From Microcaldota archaeon (GTDB lineage: Archaea > Micrarchaeota > Micrarchaeia > Micrarchaeales > CABMGC01): a stretch of 64,000 nucleotides of DNA. The stretch is taken from the NCBI GenBank assembly GCA_021818925.1, contig JAKASU010000001.1, positions 522,911 through 586,910 on the forward strand, read 5' to 3'. Under the pieces are notes generated by a model. That model ran no database searches, had not been told where the DNA came from, and worked only from the letters and a program-made list of their open reading frames with translations. Each line of letters opens with the position of its first letter. The first letter of the stretch is position 1. This document shows, piece after piece, positions 8,669 through 17,235 of the stretch. Made by a program: the position numbers and the translations under genes.

Positions 8669-11452
8669 TCATCTCCTCCCGTACTTGCTGAAGAAGGCGA
8701 GATACCTGCCCATTATCAGCGTGGGGGCTGAAGGCCTCGCCCTCTGGATCAGGTCTGTGATGTTTGCGAGCTTTATCTTGACCTCCTTCCCGGTCATCAG
8801 GCTGGATTCGAGGGTGTTCAGCTTGACCTGCCTGCATATGTTTGCTATGTCCGCGCCTGTGTAGCCCTCGGTCACCTGCGCCAGCCTCATGAAATCTACA
8901 TCCTTGTCGAGCGGAGCCTTCTGCAGGTTGAGCTCGAAGATCCTGGCCCTGCTGTTCGGGTCCGGAGGCGGCATGAATATCAGTCTGTCGAACCTGCCCG
9001 CTCTGAGGAGAGCTGGGTCGAGCGCCTCAGGCCTGTTCGTAGCAGCCACCACGACGACTCCTGAAGCTTCCTTTATCTTGTCGAACTCCTGCAGGAATTC
9101 GCCGGCTATCTCAAGGTTGGTCGCCATAGCGCTGTCCCTTGACGGCACTATCGCGTCTATCTCGTCCACGAAGACTATTGAAGGCGCATTTTCTTTCGCC
9201 CTGTCGAATATGCCCTTTATCGTTGCGCTGGCGTTTCCTGGCCCTCCCTTTGCTATGTCGTAGCCTGACAGTATCATCACGTGGACATCGCCGACCTCGT
9301 TTGCTACTGCCTGCATCAGCATCGTCTTGCCGGTTCCGGGAGGACCGAAGAGCAGTATGCCCTTTATGTTGCCGATGTCATACTTCTTGAGCAGTTCCGG
9401 ATGCATTATTGGTATCTCTACAGCCTCGTGCAGCGCCTTCTTCGCTTCGTCGAGGCCTATCACATCGTCAAGGTTCACCTTCTTCTCCTCCTCCACCTGG
9501 CTCTCCGGGTGTACCCTCCTCTCGTAATCGAGTCTAAAGGTGTTGAACTCCTCGAGCTGGGAGAGTGACGTCGAAGGCTTGGTGCCCTTGATTACGTGAA
9601 CAACATCGGCCATCTTTATAGTGAGCACCTGGTGTTTCGTTATCGCCTCGTCGCCGACCTCCCTGCTGACCTCCTCGCATACGTTCTTTATGTCAGCGGC
9701 CGAGAACCTGTTGGTCAGGCTGGCCAGTTTCTCGTAGTCTATGTCGTTGCCTATCGGGAGCGCTGCCAGGTAGTGTTGAAATATCTTCTCCCTGCCTGGC
9801 TGGTCCGGTAGTGGCATGTATAGTATCTTGTCGAACCTTCCGGGTCGCATTATCGCAGGATCGAGGAGCTGCGGAGCGTTGGTGGCGCCGACTATGACCA
9901 CATCTGATATCGTCTTGAAGCCGTCCATCTCGCTGAGCAGGGTGGTTATGAGCTCGAGTCCGCTCGTGTTGGTCTGTTGTTCCCTTTTCCCCGCTATGTT
10001 ATCTATCTCGTCGAAGAAGAGGACGCAGGGTGCGTGTTTCTTCGCAGTTGCAAATATCCTTGAAAGCGCCTGGGCGCTCTCGCCAGGATAGGGGGACATG
10101 AGCGACGACGCGCTTACGTAGAAGAATCCTGCACGGATCTCGTTTGCCAGGGCCCTCATTATCAGCGTTTTGCCTGTTCCGGGAGGGCCGAAGAGCAGTA
10201 TGCCCTTTGCGGGCTTGACGTTGTACGCTCCGGCTATCTCCCTGTGCTCTATGGGACCGAGTATTGATTCCTTGAGCTCCTGCTTCGTCTCATCGTAGTT
10301 CGCCACATCATCAAGCGTCTCTGTGGTTCCCTGGGTGAGGTCCTCCAAAGCGACTCCGAACTTGCCAAGGATGTCACGCTTCATCACGTCCAGAGCCTGC
10401 ACGACCTCTATGTTTGAGCTCTCGAGCGCGAAGATGGCGATCGGGGTCAGGAGGAAGCTGATTATGACAAGCGGGTTGAAGCTCGTTCCTGTAGGTCCGG
10501 AGAGCAGGAATGACGATACCGGAAGCACAACGCCAAAAAGGCTCGACACCGTGCCCTTGTACGGCGACCTGCTTTTCACAGCGTAGCTGGCGACGCTGAA
10601 AGCCACGAAGACCCACAAGACTATCTGAAGTATCGTGTACTGTATGTCAAAAGCCAGGGCGGCGCCTGCGTAGTAGAATGTGTCGAACAGGTGGTCATCA
10701 ACGGTTGGGCCGAAGAACACTGCAAGAGAAGATGATGCTTTCGAAATGAAGTTGCCGAGCGTTGCGGCAGGATATGTTACTGTAAAGTATTCCGCGTATG
10801 AGAGCGACGCTATGGACTGGTGGCCAAGCTGTGAGTTGTAGGCGATTGGACCCGAGACGGGTATGTTGGCAAGGTTCGATACTATGGCGACAATCAGTAT
10901 CACGAGCACGCCTATTATCGCGCCGCGCCTGAAGCCGAGCGTCAGGACCGCTATTATGAAGCCGGGGACCTCGAAGAGGAGGCCGAGAGGCGTGAGCGGC
11001 AGCGCAACGAGTGCGTAGGCGTAGGATATGGAACGGTAGTGCTTGTACCCCAGAAATAGGGACGCGCTTATGAATATCGTTATCAGCCATGCCAGAAGCG
11101 GCGCCTGATAGATTAGCATTGGAAGCGTCAGAAGTAGGAGCGCCATGAGCCCCAGGAGTGGAGCTATATAGGTGAACGCGAACACGAGCAAGAGGAGCGG
11201 TACGAAGAGCGCTAGCGGAAAGAACGGGAAAGCGATGCCTATGCTTATGAATGCGAAGGATGTGGCCAGCGAGTCATGGAAGTTGTGGTTCGACACTACG
11301 CGCTTGACAAAATCCTTGAGCCAGTACACCGAGATCGGCACCAGCTTGCGCTTGAGCATGTCGGCGGTAGACTCGCCTGATGGTGGGTCGCCCCCAGAAG
11401 GCACGCCGCCTTTTTTGCCCCCGGTTCTCCTCTGCATACTCTTAACTCTCAA
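8669..11452 (-). CDS. Membrane-integrated CDC48/VCP-like AAA+ ATPase: about 10 N-terminal TM segments plus D1 and D2 AAA+ domains
   Basis: About 345 hydrophobic N-terminal residues, then two modules, each with GPPGTGKT, DEID and RPGRFDK / RAGRFDR. Start could instead be the internal Met at about 11437. Confidence 0.9.
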   Translation of the reverse strand: MRVKSMQRRTGGKKGGVPSGGDPPSGESTADMLKRKLVPISVYWLKDFVKRVVSNHNFHDSLATSFAFISIGIAFPFFPLALFVPLLLLVFAFTYIAPLLGLMALLLLTLPMLIYQAPLLAWLITIFISASLFLGYKHYRSISYAYALVALPLTPLGLLFEVPGFIIAVLTLGFRRGAIIGVLVILIVAIVSNLANIPVSGPIAYNSQLGHQSIASLSYAEYFTVTYPAATLGNFISKASSSLAVFFGPTVDDHLFDTFYYAGAALAFDIQYTILQIVLWVFVAFSVASYAVKSRSPYKGTVSSLFGVVLPVSSFLLSGPTGTSFNPLVIISFLLTPIAIFALESSNIEVVQALDVMKRDILGKFGVALEDLTQGTTETLDDVANYDETKQELKESILGPIEHREIAGAYNVKPAKGILLFGPPGTGKTLIMRALANEIRAGFFYVSASSLMSPYPGESAQALSRIFATAKKHAPCVLFFDEIDNIAGKREQQTNTSGLELITTLLSEMDGFKTISDVVIVGATNAPQLLDPAIMRPGRFDKILYMPLPDQPGREKIFQHYLAALPIGNDIDYEKLASLTNRFSAADIKNVCEEVSREVGDEAITKHQVLTIKMADVVHVIKGTKPSTSLSQLEEFNTFRLDYERRVHPESQVEEEKKVNLDDVIGLDEAKKALHEAVEIPIMHPELLKKYDIGNIKGILLFGPPGTGKTMLMQAVANEVGDVHVMILSGYDIAKGGPGNASATIKGIFDRAKENAPSIVFVDEIDAIVPSRDSAMATNLEIAGEFLQEFDKIKEASGVVVVAATNRPEALDPALLRAGRFDRLIFMPPPDPNSRARIFELNLQKAPLDKDVDFMRLAQVTEGYTGADIANICRQVKLNTLESSLMTGKEVKIKLANITDLIQRARPSAPTLIMGRYLAFFSKYGRR

Positions 11453-11492
11453 ATACCTATATTAATATTGATTAACTGCTATAACTATGTTT

Positions 11493-11592
11493 CCCGCAGT
11501 AGCTCAATGGCAGAGCGCGCGCCTGTAGTTTTGGAAACTGACAAAAAGGGGTCAGAAAGCGCGATGTTGCTGGTTCGACTCCGGCCTGCGGG
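11493..11592 (+). tRNA. tRNA-Tyr (GTA) with about 29-nt intron at 37/38 (about 11529-11557)
   Basis: Acceptor CCCGCAG/CTGCGGG, D-stem GCTC/GAGC, anticodon stem CGCGC/GCGCG, T-arm GCTGG-TTCGACT-CCGGC; extra sequence after CTGTAG. Confidence 0.92.
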
Positions 11593-11602
11593 ATTTGCAG
11601 AT

Positions 11603-11869
11603 GTGGCTCCTGTGGTAGATCTTGCTTCTCTTATCGGCTACGCTGCAGGAATCATAATTGCAATAGCGTACGTGCCGCAGGTCATGAAGGTATACAGGAC
11701 AAAGTCTGCCAAGGATCTATCCAAGTGGTAGCTCGCGATACTTATCGTGGGGGACGGGGCCTGGCTCGTATACGGTGCGATACTGGCCTCACTTCCAATC
11801 ATTGCATCGAACCTCGCGCTGCTCGTCCTCACGGCGGCACTCGTTGTCTTCAAGATAAGGTACGGATAA
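11603..11869 (+). pseudogene. SemiSWEET/PQ-loop transporter interrupted by in-frame TAG (11729-11731)
   Basis: IAIAYVPQVMKVYRTKSAKDLSKW-TAG-LAILIVGDGAWLVYGAILASLPIIASNLALLVLTAALVVFKIRYG; PQ-loop homology continues in the same frame to TAA at 11867. Confidence 0.8.
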
Positions 11870-11914
11870 CGCTCCTATCAACAATTATAAACCTGAAACG
11901 AGCAGTTCTATCGC

Positions 11915-11987
11915 GCCTTGGTAGTGTAGTGGTCTAGCATACGAGCCTGTCACGCTTGTGACCCGGGTTCGAATCCCGGCCAAGGCG
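11915..11987 (+). tRNA. tRNA-Asp (GTC)
   Basis: GCCTTGG...CCAAGGC acceptor, anticodon loop CTGTCAC, T-arm CCGGGTTCGAATCCCGG. Confidence 0.95.
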
Positions 11988-12095
11988 TATACGTCCTTTT
12001 CCTGCTCTCCTTTTTCACGAATCTGTATGCAAGTATATCGGACGTAAACTCTGATTTAAAAGGTTTTTATTTCACCATTAACTCAAGGTGGGAAT

Positions 12096-12575
12096 GTGCA
12101 AGAAGCGTATGATAAGCCTCTGACGGAAAGCGAGGCGCGGTCCCTCACTGTTAGAGATATAATGAGTTATCCTGTTGTGACCGCTAGCGAGAAGACGAGC
12201 ATAAGGGAGATAGCGAAGCTCATGAAGAAGCACAGCATAGATGCGATAGTGATAACGGACAAGACCGCCGCACCTGCTGGAATAATAACAGAGGGCGACA
12301 TAGTGAGAAGGCTCGTCTCGACGAAGAGGAACCTGTGGTTCGTCAAGGCGGGGCACGTTATGAGCAGGCCGCTTATCACGGTGAGCAGGGACATGACACT
12401 TGAGGCCGCTGCGCGTTTCATGGCAGAGAAGAAGGTCAAGAAGCTGTGCGTAGTGGATGCGAACAGGAAGCTGCTTGGCATGATCACAACAGAGGACATC
12501 ACAAAGAACGCTGGATACCTGATCAACGTGCTTGAGGAAGTTATTCACACAGGCTATTACATGGGCCTTTTGTAG
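12096..12575 (+). CDS. Tandem CBS-domain protein
   Basis: Two CBS repeats (VRDIMSYPVVTASEKTSIREIAKLMKKHSIDAIVIT..., AGHVMSRPLITVSRDMTLEAAARFM). Confidence 0.9.
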   Translation: MQEAYDKPLTESEARSLTVRDIMSYPVVTASEKTSIREIAKLMKKHSIDAIVITDKTAAPAGIITEGDIVRRLVSTKRNLWFVKAGHVMSRPLITVSRDMTLEAAARFMAEKKVKKLCVVDANRKLLGMITTEDITKNAGYLINVLEEVIHTGYYMGLL

Positions 12576-13997
12576 CTAGGCAAACGGGGACAGGAGCAAC
12601 GACGGGACTATTCCTAGCAGCACTGCCGATATGGAGAGAAGCGCCATAGAGACCTTGATATCCAATCCCGGGGTCGTGTAAGGCTCAGAGGCCTTCGATG
12701 TGCTTAGGAACGCGCGCTCCGCCACGAAAAACAGGAAGGCGCCGATTATCAGCACCGCCGCAAGCGGCACGACGCCCCATATGCTGTATGCGGCGAACGC
12801 CCCGATGAAGACAAGAAGGTCGCCTACGAAGCCTGCGGTAAGCGGTATGCCGATAAGCGCGAACACACCGAAGATGAAGCCGTACGCGAGAAGCGGAATG
12901 CTCTTGACAATCCCCTTGAGCCTTGCGACGAGCATTGTGCCGTACGCCTCGTCCACGGCGCCGACTATCATGAAGAGGAGTGATATGACTATCCCGTGGC
13001 TCAGCATCGCGTAAAGCCCTCCGGCTATGCCGAAAGGCACGAGAGAGGCGATGCCTAGAGACGCTATGCCCATGTCAACTATGCTAGTGTAAGCGATGAG
13101 GCGCTTGAGATGTGCCTGACGAATCGCCACCATGGAACTGTAGAGCGCTGAGAATCCGAAGACCGCGGCCAGCGGAAGCGCGTACGAGGATGCGGCCGGA
13201 AGGAGGAGGAACATGAGCAGAAGCCCGTAGCCGCCAAACTTTAGCAGCACTCCTGCAAGTATCATGCTGCCTGTCGTGGGCGCCTCGGTATGGGCGTCCG
13301 GCAGCCAGCTATGGAACGGGAACGACGGTATCTTTATCATGAAAGCTATTGCCAGCAGCACGAGAGCGATGAGCTGCGAAGATGCAGGAAGCGAAGCTGA
13401 TTGTGAGATTATGGAGGTTATAGTGAACGTTCCTGTAGGGAGACCCGCGTAGATCACCAGTATGCCGATCAGGAGGAGCAGGCTCGCGGCTATTGAGTAT
13501 ATCAGGAACTTTATGGCCGCGTAGCGCCTGTCGTACCCCCCGAACACGTAGATTATGAAGAACATGGAGATCTCGCTGATCTCGAAGAAGACGTAGAACA
13601 GGAAGAGGTTACCTGACAGGAAGACGCCAAGCGCCGAGCCTGACACGAGGAGGAAGAGCAGATTGTAGATACGCTGTGACTCCTTGATGAAGCTCTTTGC
13701 AACGATTGCGGCCGCGAGGAGCACTATGGCTGACATAACCATGAATATGTTGCTGTACTTTGTGAGCTCGAGGTCGAGGTTCACTCCTATGCTCTGTATG
13801 TATCCTTGCTGGAATGAGAGTGATGGGAACCCCTGCGTCAGGCCGTATGCCGACGCGGCAAGAACGGCAAGCAGGACCAGGAGCGATGATACTATGGAGA
13901 CCGCGAACGAGTGCCTTTCCGGAAGAAACAGCAAAGGTATGATGAACAGGAAGGGCAGGAATACTATAAATGCGAGAAACGGAAGCATCCACATCAC
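12576..13997 (-). CDS. nuoM: NADH-quinone oxidoreductase-like subunit M
   Basis: Antiporter-like protein: FYVFFEISEISMFFIIYVFGG, FPFHSWLPDAHTEAPTTGSMILAGVLLKFGGYG. Confidence 0.92.
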   Translation of the reverse strand: MMWMLPFLAFIVFLPFLFIIPLLFLPERHSFAVSIVSSLLVLLAVLAASAYGLTQGFPSLSFQQGYIQSIGVNLDLELTKYSNIFMVMSAIVLLAAAIVAKSFIKESQRIYNLLFLLVSGSALGVFLSGNLFLFYVFFEISEISMFFIIYVFGGYDRRYAAIKFLIYSIAASLLLLIGILVIYAGLPTGTFTITSIISQSASLPASSQLIALVLLAIAFMIKIPSFPFHSWLPDAHTEAPTTGSMILAGVLLKFGGYGLLLMFLLLPAASSYALPLAAVFGFSALYSSMVAIRQAHLKRLIAYTSIVDMGIASLGIASLVPFGIAGGLYAMLSHGIVISLLFMIVGAVDEAYGTMLVARLKGIVKSIPLLAYGFIFGVFALIGIPLTAGFVGDLLVFIGAFAAYSIWGVVPLAAVLIIGAFLFFVAERAFLSTSKASEPYTTPGLDIKVSMALLSISAVLLGIVPSLLLSPFA

Positions 13998-14064
13998 AGC
14001 AGAATACTCTTCCTAGCGAAATTAAACTTATATAGACTCGCTGGTGTTTCCTGCGATTACAAAA

Positions 14065-14373
14065 TCAGATTGCTGCGTCTATGCTGCCCTCGGGGAAGCC
14101 GAGGTTGACCAGCTCCTTCTTCGCAGACGCGATGTGATCTCCCTGGAGCTCTATCATTCCCTTCTTGTGCGTGCCGCCGCACGCGAGCTTGTTCTTGAGC
14201 GCCACGGTTGTCTTGTCGAGCTCGTCTCCGCTGAGGCCCTCGACTATGGTCACGAACTTGCTGAACTTCGCCCTGGCCTTGTATATCTTGATGCGCTTTG
14301 TCGCCTCCCTGTCGAGAATCTCGCAGACGCACAGTTCCTTGGGTAGTCCGCACCTTGGGCACATCTCAGGCAT
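14065..14373 (-). CDS. Translation initiation factor SUI1/aIF1
   Basis: CPRCGLPKELCVCE N-terminus plus VTIVEGL...LKNKLACGGTHKKGMIELQGDH. Confidence 0.93.
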   Translation of the reverse strand: MPEMCPRCGLPKELCVCEILDREATKRIKIYKARAKFSKFVTIVEGLSGDELDKTTVALKNKLACGGTHKKGMIELQGDHIASAKKELVNLGFPEGSIDAAI

Positions 14374-14375
14374 TA

Positions 14376-14579
14376 CTAGTTGGCACCTTTCTCCTTTAGC
14401 AGTGTAAGAATCTGGGCCTTGGTGCGCCTCATCTCCCTTACCTTGACCTTCTTGCTCTGCACACCTGTGGCTGCTATCTTCCTTTTTTCTATTGACAAAT
14501 CGAGTGAAAGTTGCTGAAGCCTGTTCCTAAGCATGTCTACGCTCATCTCCCTTAGCTCCTTTATACGCATTACAATCAT
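14376..14579 (-). CDS. rpl29: Ribosomal protein uL29
   Basis: Small basic helical protein in S10-operon position. Confidence 0.88.
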   Translation of the reverse strand: MIVMRIKELREMSVDMLRNRLQQLSLDLSIEKRKIAATGVQSKKVKVREMRRTKAQILTLLKEKGAN

Positions 14580-14606
14580 CTATTATGCATTTTCTGGTAT
14601 TTATTA

Positions 14607-15233
14607 CTATCTCGCGCCCTCCAGCGACTTCGGCATCTCTATCTTCTTAAGCTGCCTGTCGGCGAACTGCGTGCCGGGCTGCACTATCCTCACCTGTATT
14701 CCTATGGCACCGTACTTCGGGTAGGACGTCAGCAGCGCTGTATCTACCTGTTTTACCGTGTCGCCTGCCTTCGGTATGTAGCCGAATCTGACCTTGATCT
14801 GCTTCGCCTTCGCGCCCTTCGCGGCAAGCTTGCCTGTGGCGATTATCTCGGCACCCAGGGCGCCGTTCTCTATTATGGTCTTGAGCGTAGAGTGGAGCAG
14901 GCTTCTGGCGTTGGCGCCTCTTTCGAGCGCGTTCGAGATGTGCCTTGCCACGAGTCTGGGCTCTAGCACCTCGTTCTTCACCTCTGCCACGCTTATCTGC
15001 GGATTGTCGATCTTGAACTTTGACTTTATCTCCTGCGTTATTGCGTCTATCGTGGAGCCGCCTCTTCCGATGACCCTGCCGGGGTTGGTAACGTAAGCGG
15101 TAATCCTTGTTATGACAGGCGTCTTCTGTATCTCCACCCTAGAGAAGCCAGCGCGGCTCAGCGTCTTCTCAAGGTACTTGGAGATCTCGTGCTTCACCAT
15201 CGCGTCCTCGATAAACTTCCTTTCTACCACCAT
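14607..15233 (-). CDS. rps3: Ribosomal protein uS3
   Basis: KH domain NPGRVIGRGGSTIDAITQEIKSKF. Confidence 0.95.
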   Translation of the reverse strand: MVVERKFIEDAMVKHEISKYLEKTLSRAGFSRVEIQKTPVITRITAYVTNPGRVIGRGGSTIDAITQEIKSKFKIDNPQISVAEVKNEVLEPRLVARHISNALERGANARSLLHSTLKTIIENGALGAEIIATGKLAAKGAKAKQIKVRFGYIPKAGDTVKQVDTALLTSYPKYGAIGIQVRIVQPGTQFADRQLKKIEMPKSLEGAR

Positions 15234-15237
15234 CGTA

Positions 15238-15864
15238 TCACTTCTTTGCCGTCGCCTCGACCTTCGCCTGTTCAGCCCTCGCCTTCGGCTTCGACGCCGG
15301 CTTTTGCTGCGGCTTTGATTTCACGGCCTTCACCGGGTTCCTGATCTTTATCAGCCTCTTCATGTTGTCGGTGAGCGAGGGCGCGTCGGGGTTGGCGAGG
15401 CCGATCTCGACCTTTGCGTACTCTATGTCGCTATGCACTCTTGCTCCCAGACCGTACATTCCCCTGCCCCATGAGAGCGAACCCTTTGAAGGGCTCCTCC
15501 TCTCTATTCTCGTCTTGTTCGCAGAGGCGTGAACTATGTAGAGCGCCTCCTCATCGAGCCCCTTGTTCCTAGAGTTTGCCACGGCGTTCAGCAGCACAAG
15601 CCTTATCTCGCGTGCAGCCTTCACCGGAAACGCCCCCTTCCTTCCACCCAGCTCGTGCCTCGATCCCATGTGCTTGTTGTACTTGTTGAAGAGTATCGGC
15701 CTTTCCACCTTTACTATTCCGTCAATTACCTGCAGTGCCCTGTCAGTCTTGAGGTACCTTATGGCATCGCATACGGCAGAGAGGTCCTTGAAGCTGGCGT
15801 TGATATCGTAACCGTGGGCCAGGGCGATCTGCTCCTTGCCTATGTTGATCGAGTACCTCATCAC
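15238..15864 (-). CDS. rpl22: Ribosomal protein uL22 with Lys/Ala-rich C-terminal extension
   Basis: uL22-like body in S10-operon order, tail VKAVKSKPQQKPASKPKARAEQAKVEATAKK. Confidence 0.92.
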   Translation of the reverse strand: MMRYSINIGKEQIALAHGYDINASFKDLSAVCDAIRYLKTDRALQVIDGIVKVERPILFNKYNKHMGSRHELGGRKGAFPVKAAREIRLVLLNAVANSRNKGLDEEALYIVHASANKTRIERRSPSKGSLSWGRGMYGLGARVHSDIEYAKVEIGLANPDAPSLTDNMKRLIKIRNPVKAVKSKPQQKPASKPKARAEQAKVEATAKK

Positions 15865-16247
15865 TTCACCGCGAGGAACTTGCTTCCTCTTGTTGCCCTA
15901 ATTCCAGGAGCCGAGTGCTGCACGCGCTTTGTCGTGTATGCGAACTCTCCGAGTCTGTGGCCCAGCATCTCCGGACTTATGACTATCTCCTTGAACTCCT
16001 TGCCGTTGTGCACCCCAAATGTCATTCCGACCCACTCCGGCAGTATGACAGCCTCCCTTATCTGCGTCTTTACCGTTCTTCCTGACTTCTTGGCCTCCGC
16101 CGCCTTGGCGATGAGCTCCTTGTATCCTAGGCTCATTCTCTTCAGCGCGCGCCTCTCTCTAGAGGTGACGAGCTTGGAGTAATCCGCTATGCTGAGCTTC
16201 TGGAGCTCCTCCAGGCTCTTGCCTCTAAAACTAAACGTCCTTGCCAT
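15861..16247 (-). CDS. rps19: Ribosomal protein uS19
   Basis: VGMTFGVHNGKEFKEIVISPEMLGHRLGEFAYTTK. Confidence 0.95.
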   Translation of the reverse strand: MARTFSFRGKSLEELQKLSIADYSKLVTSRERRALKRMSLGYKELIAKAAEAKKSGRTVKTQIREAVILPEWVGMTFGVHNGKEFKEIVISPEMLGHRLGEFAYTTKRVQHSAPGIRATRGSKFLAVK

Positions 16248-16248
16248 T

Positions 16249-16968
16249 TTAGTTCCTCTTCTTCCTTCCTACACGCCTTGCTGCTATGTGGCCGACCTTC
16301 GCCCCAGGAGGGGCGTTGCGCGACACCATGCTCGAGGCGCCCTTGTGGTGCTGCTTGCCACCGAACGGATGGTCTACAGGGTTCGCCTTGACTCCACGGT
16401 GGTGGGGCCACGGCGCGTTTATCGCATGATGCATGTAGTGGCTCTTGCCCGCCCGCAGTATCGGCTGCGCGTCCGCGCCTCCTCCTGCTACCACTCCTAT
16501 CTGCGCCCTGCACATCGGACTCATGTCCATTACGCGCTTTGAGGGCAGCAGCAGGCTTACGCTGTCCGCCGAATGCGAAACTACGGTTGCGTAGTTACCT
16601 GCGGCTCTGGCGAGCTTCCCCCCGTCTCCGGGAAGGGACTCTATGTTGTAAACCGGAGTTCCGTCAGGTATCTTCAAGAGAGGGAGTACGCTGCCGAGAG
16701 TTATGTCGGCTGCGGCGCCTTCCTGTATTCTTGACCCGACGCGTATGCCCTCCGGCGCAATGAATATCGTCTCGGAGTTGTCCTCGTAGATGACCTTCAT
16801 CAACGGCGCGCTGTGCCCGGGGTCGTCTATGAACTCCATTACTTCGCCTGTTATCTTGGATTCCGTCTTTATGCTTCCGAATGTCACATCTGCCTTGAAG
16901 GTGTTGGGAGGCTTCCTGAAGGCATTGGTGCCTCTGCCCCTTCTCTGCTGGTGTAGATTCTTACCCAT
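16249..16968 (-). CDS. rpl2: Ribosomal protein uL2
   Basis: MGKNLHQQRRGRGTNAFRKP...HYMHHAINAPWPHHRGVKANPVDHPFGG. Confidence 0.95.
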   Translation of the reverse strand: MGKNLHQQRRGRGTNAFRKPPNTFKADVTFGSIKTESKITGEVMEFIDDPGHSAPLMKVIYEDNSETIFIAPEGIRVGSRIQEGAAADITLGSVLPLLKIPDGTPVYNIESLPGDGGKLARAAGNYATVVSHSADSVSLLLPSKRVMDMSPMCRAQIGVVAGGGADAQPILRAGKSHYMHHAINAPWPHHRGVKANPVDHPFGGKQHHKGASSMVSRNAPPGAKVGHIAARRVGRKKRN

Positions 16969-16979
16969 TCATTTCACCT

Positions 16980-17231
16980 TTACACTAGCTTCAGCTTGAG
17001 AGCTATGTCGCTCGCCTTGAACTCCTTTCTTATCCTTATGTAGGCCCTCTTCCTGTTCCTCGGCTCTATCTCAACGTTAACCTTGTCAACCTTTACCTTG
17101 AACATGTCCTCGAACTCCTTCCTTATCTGGGTCTTGTTCGATCTAGTGTCCACCATGAACGTGACCACGTTGTTCCTCTCGATCATGTTTATCGCCTTCT
17201 CCGTTGCTATTGGATACATTAGCACGCTCAT
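16980..17231 (-). CDS. rpl23: Ribosomal protein uL23
   Basis: YPIATEKAINMIERNNVVTFMVDTRSNKTQIRKEFEDMFKVKVDKVN. Confidence 0.95.
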   Translation of the reverse strand: MSVLMYPIATEKAINMIERNNVVTFMVDTRSNKTQIRKEFEDMFKVKVDKVNVEIEPRNRKRAYIRIRKEFKASDIALKLKLV

Positions 17232-17235
17232 CCGA

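Noticed and set aside
11468-11602. ORF-track start of the PQ-loop ORF
   Set aside because: This part runs through tRNA-Tyr; the real protein likely begins at a GTG near 11603/11612.
11729-11731. Global amber (TAG) reassignment
   Set aside because: TAG serves as a normal terminator of several intact genes (e.g. nuoJ and the small zinc-finger gene at 369-527); one internal TAG is insufficient.
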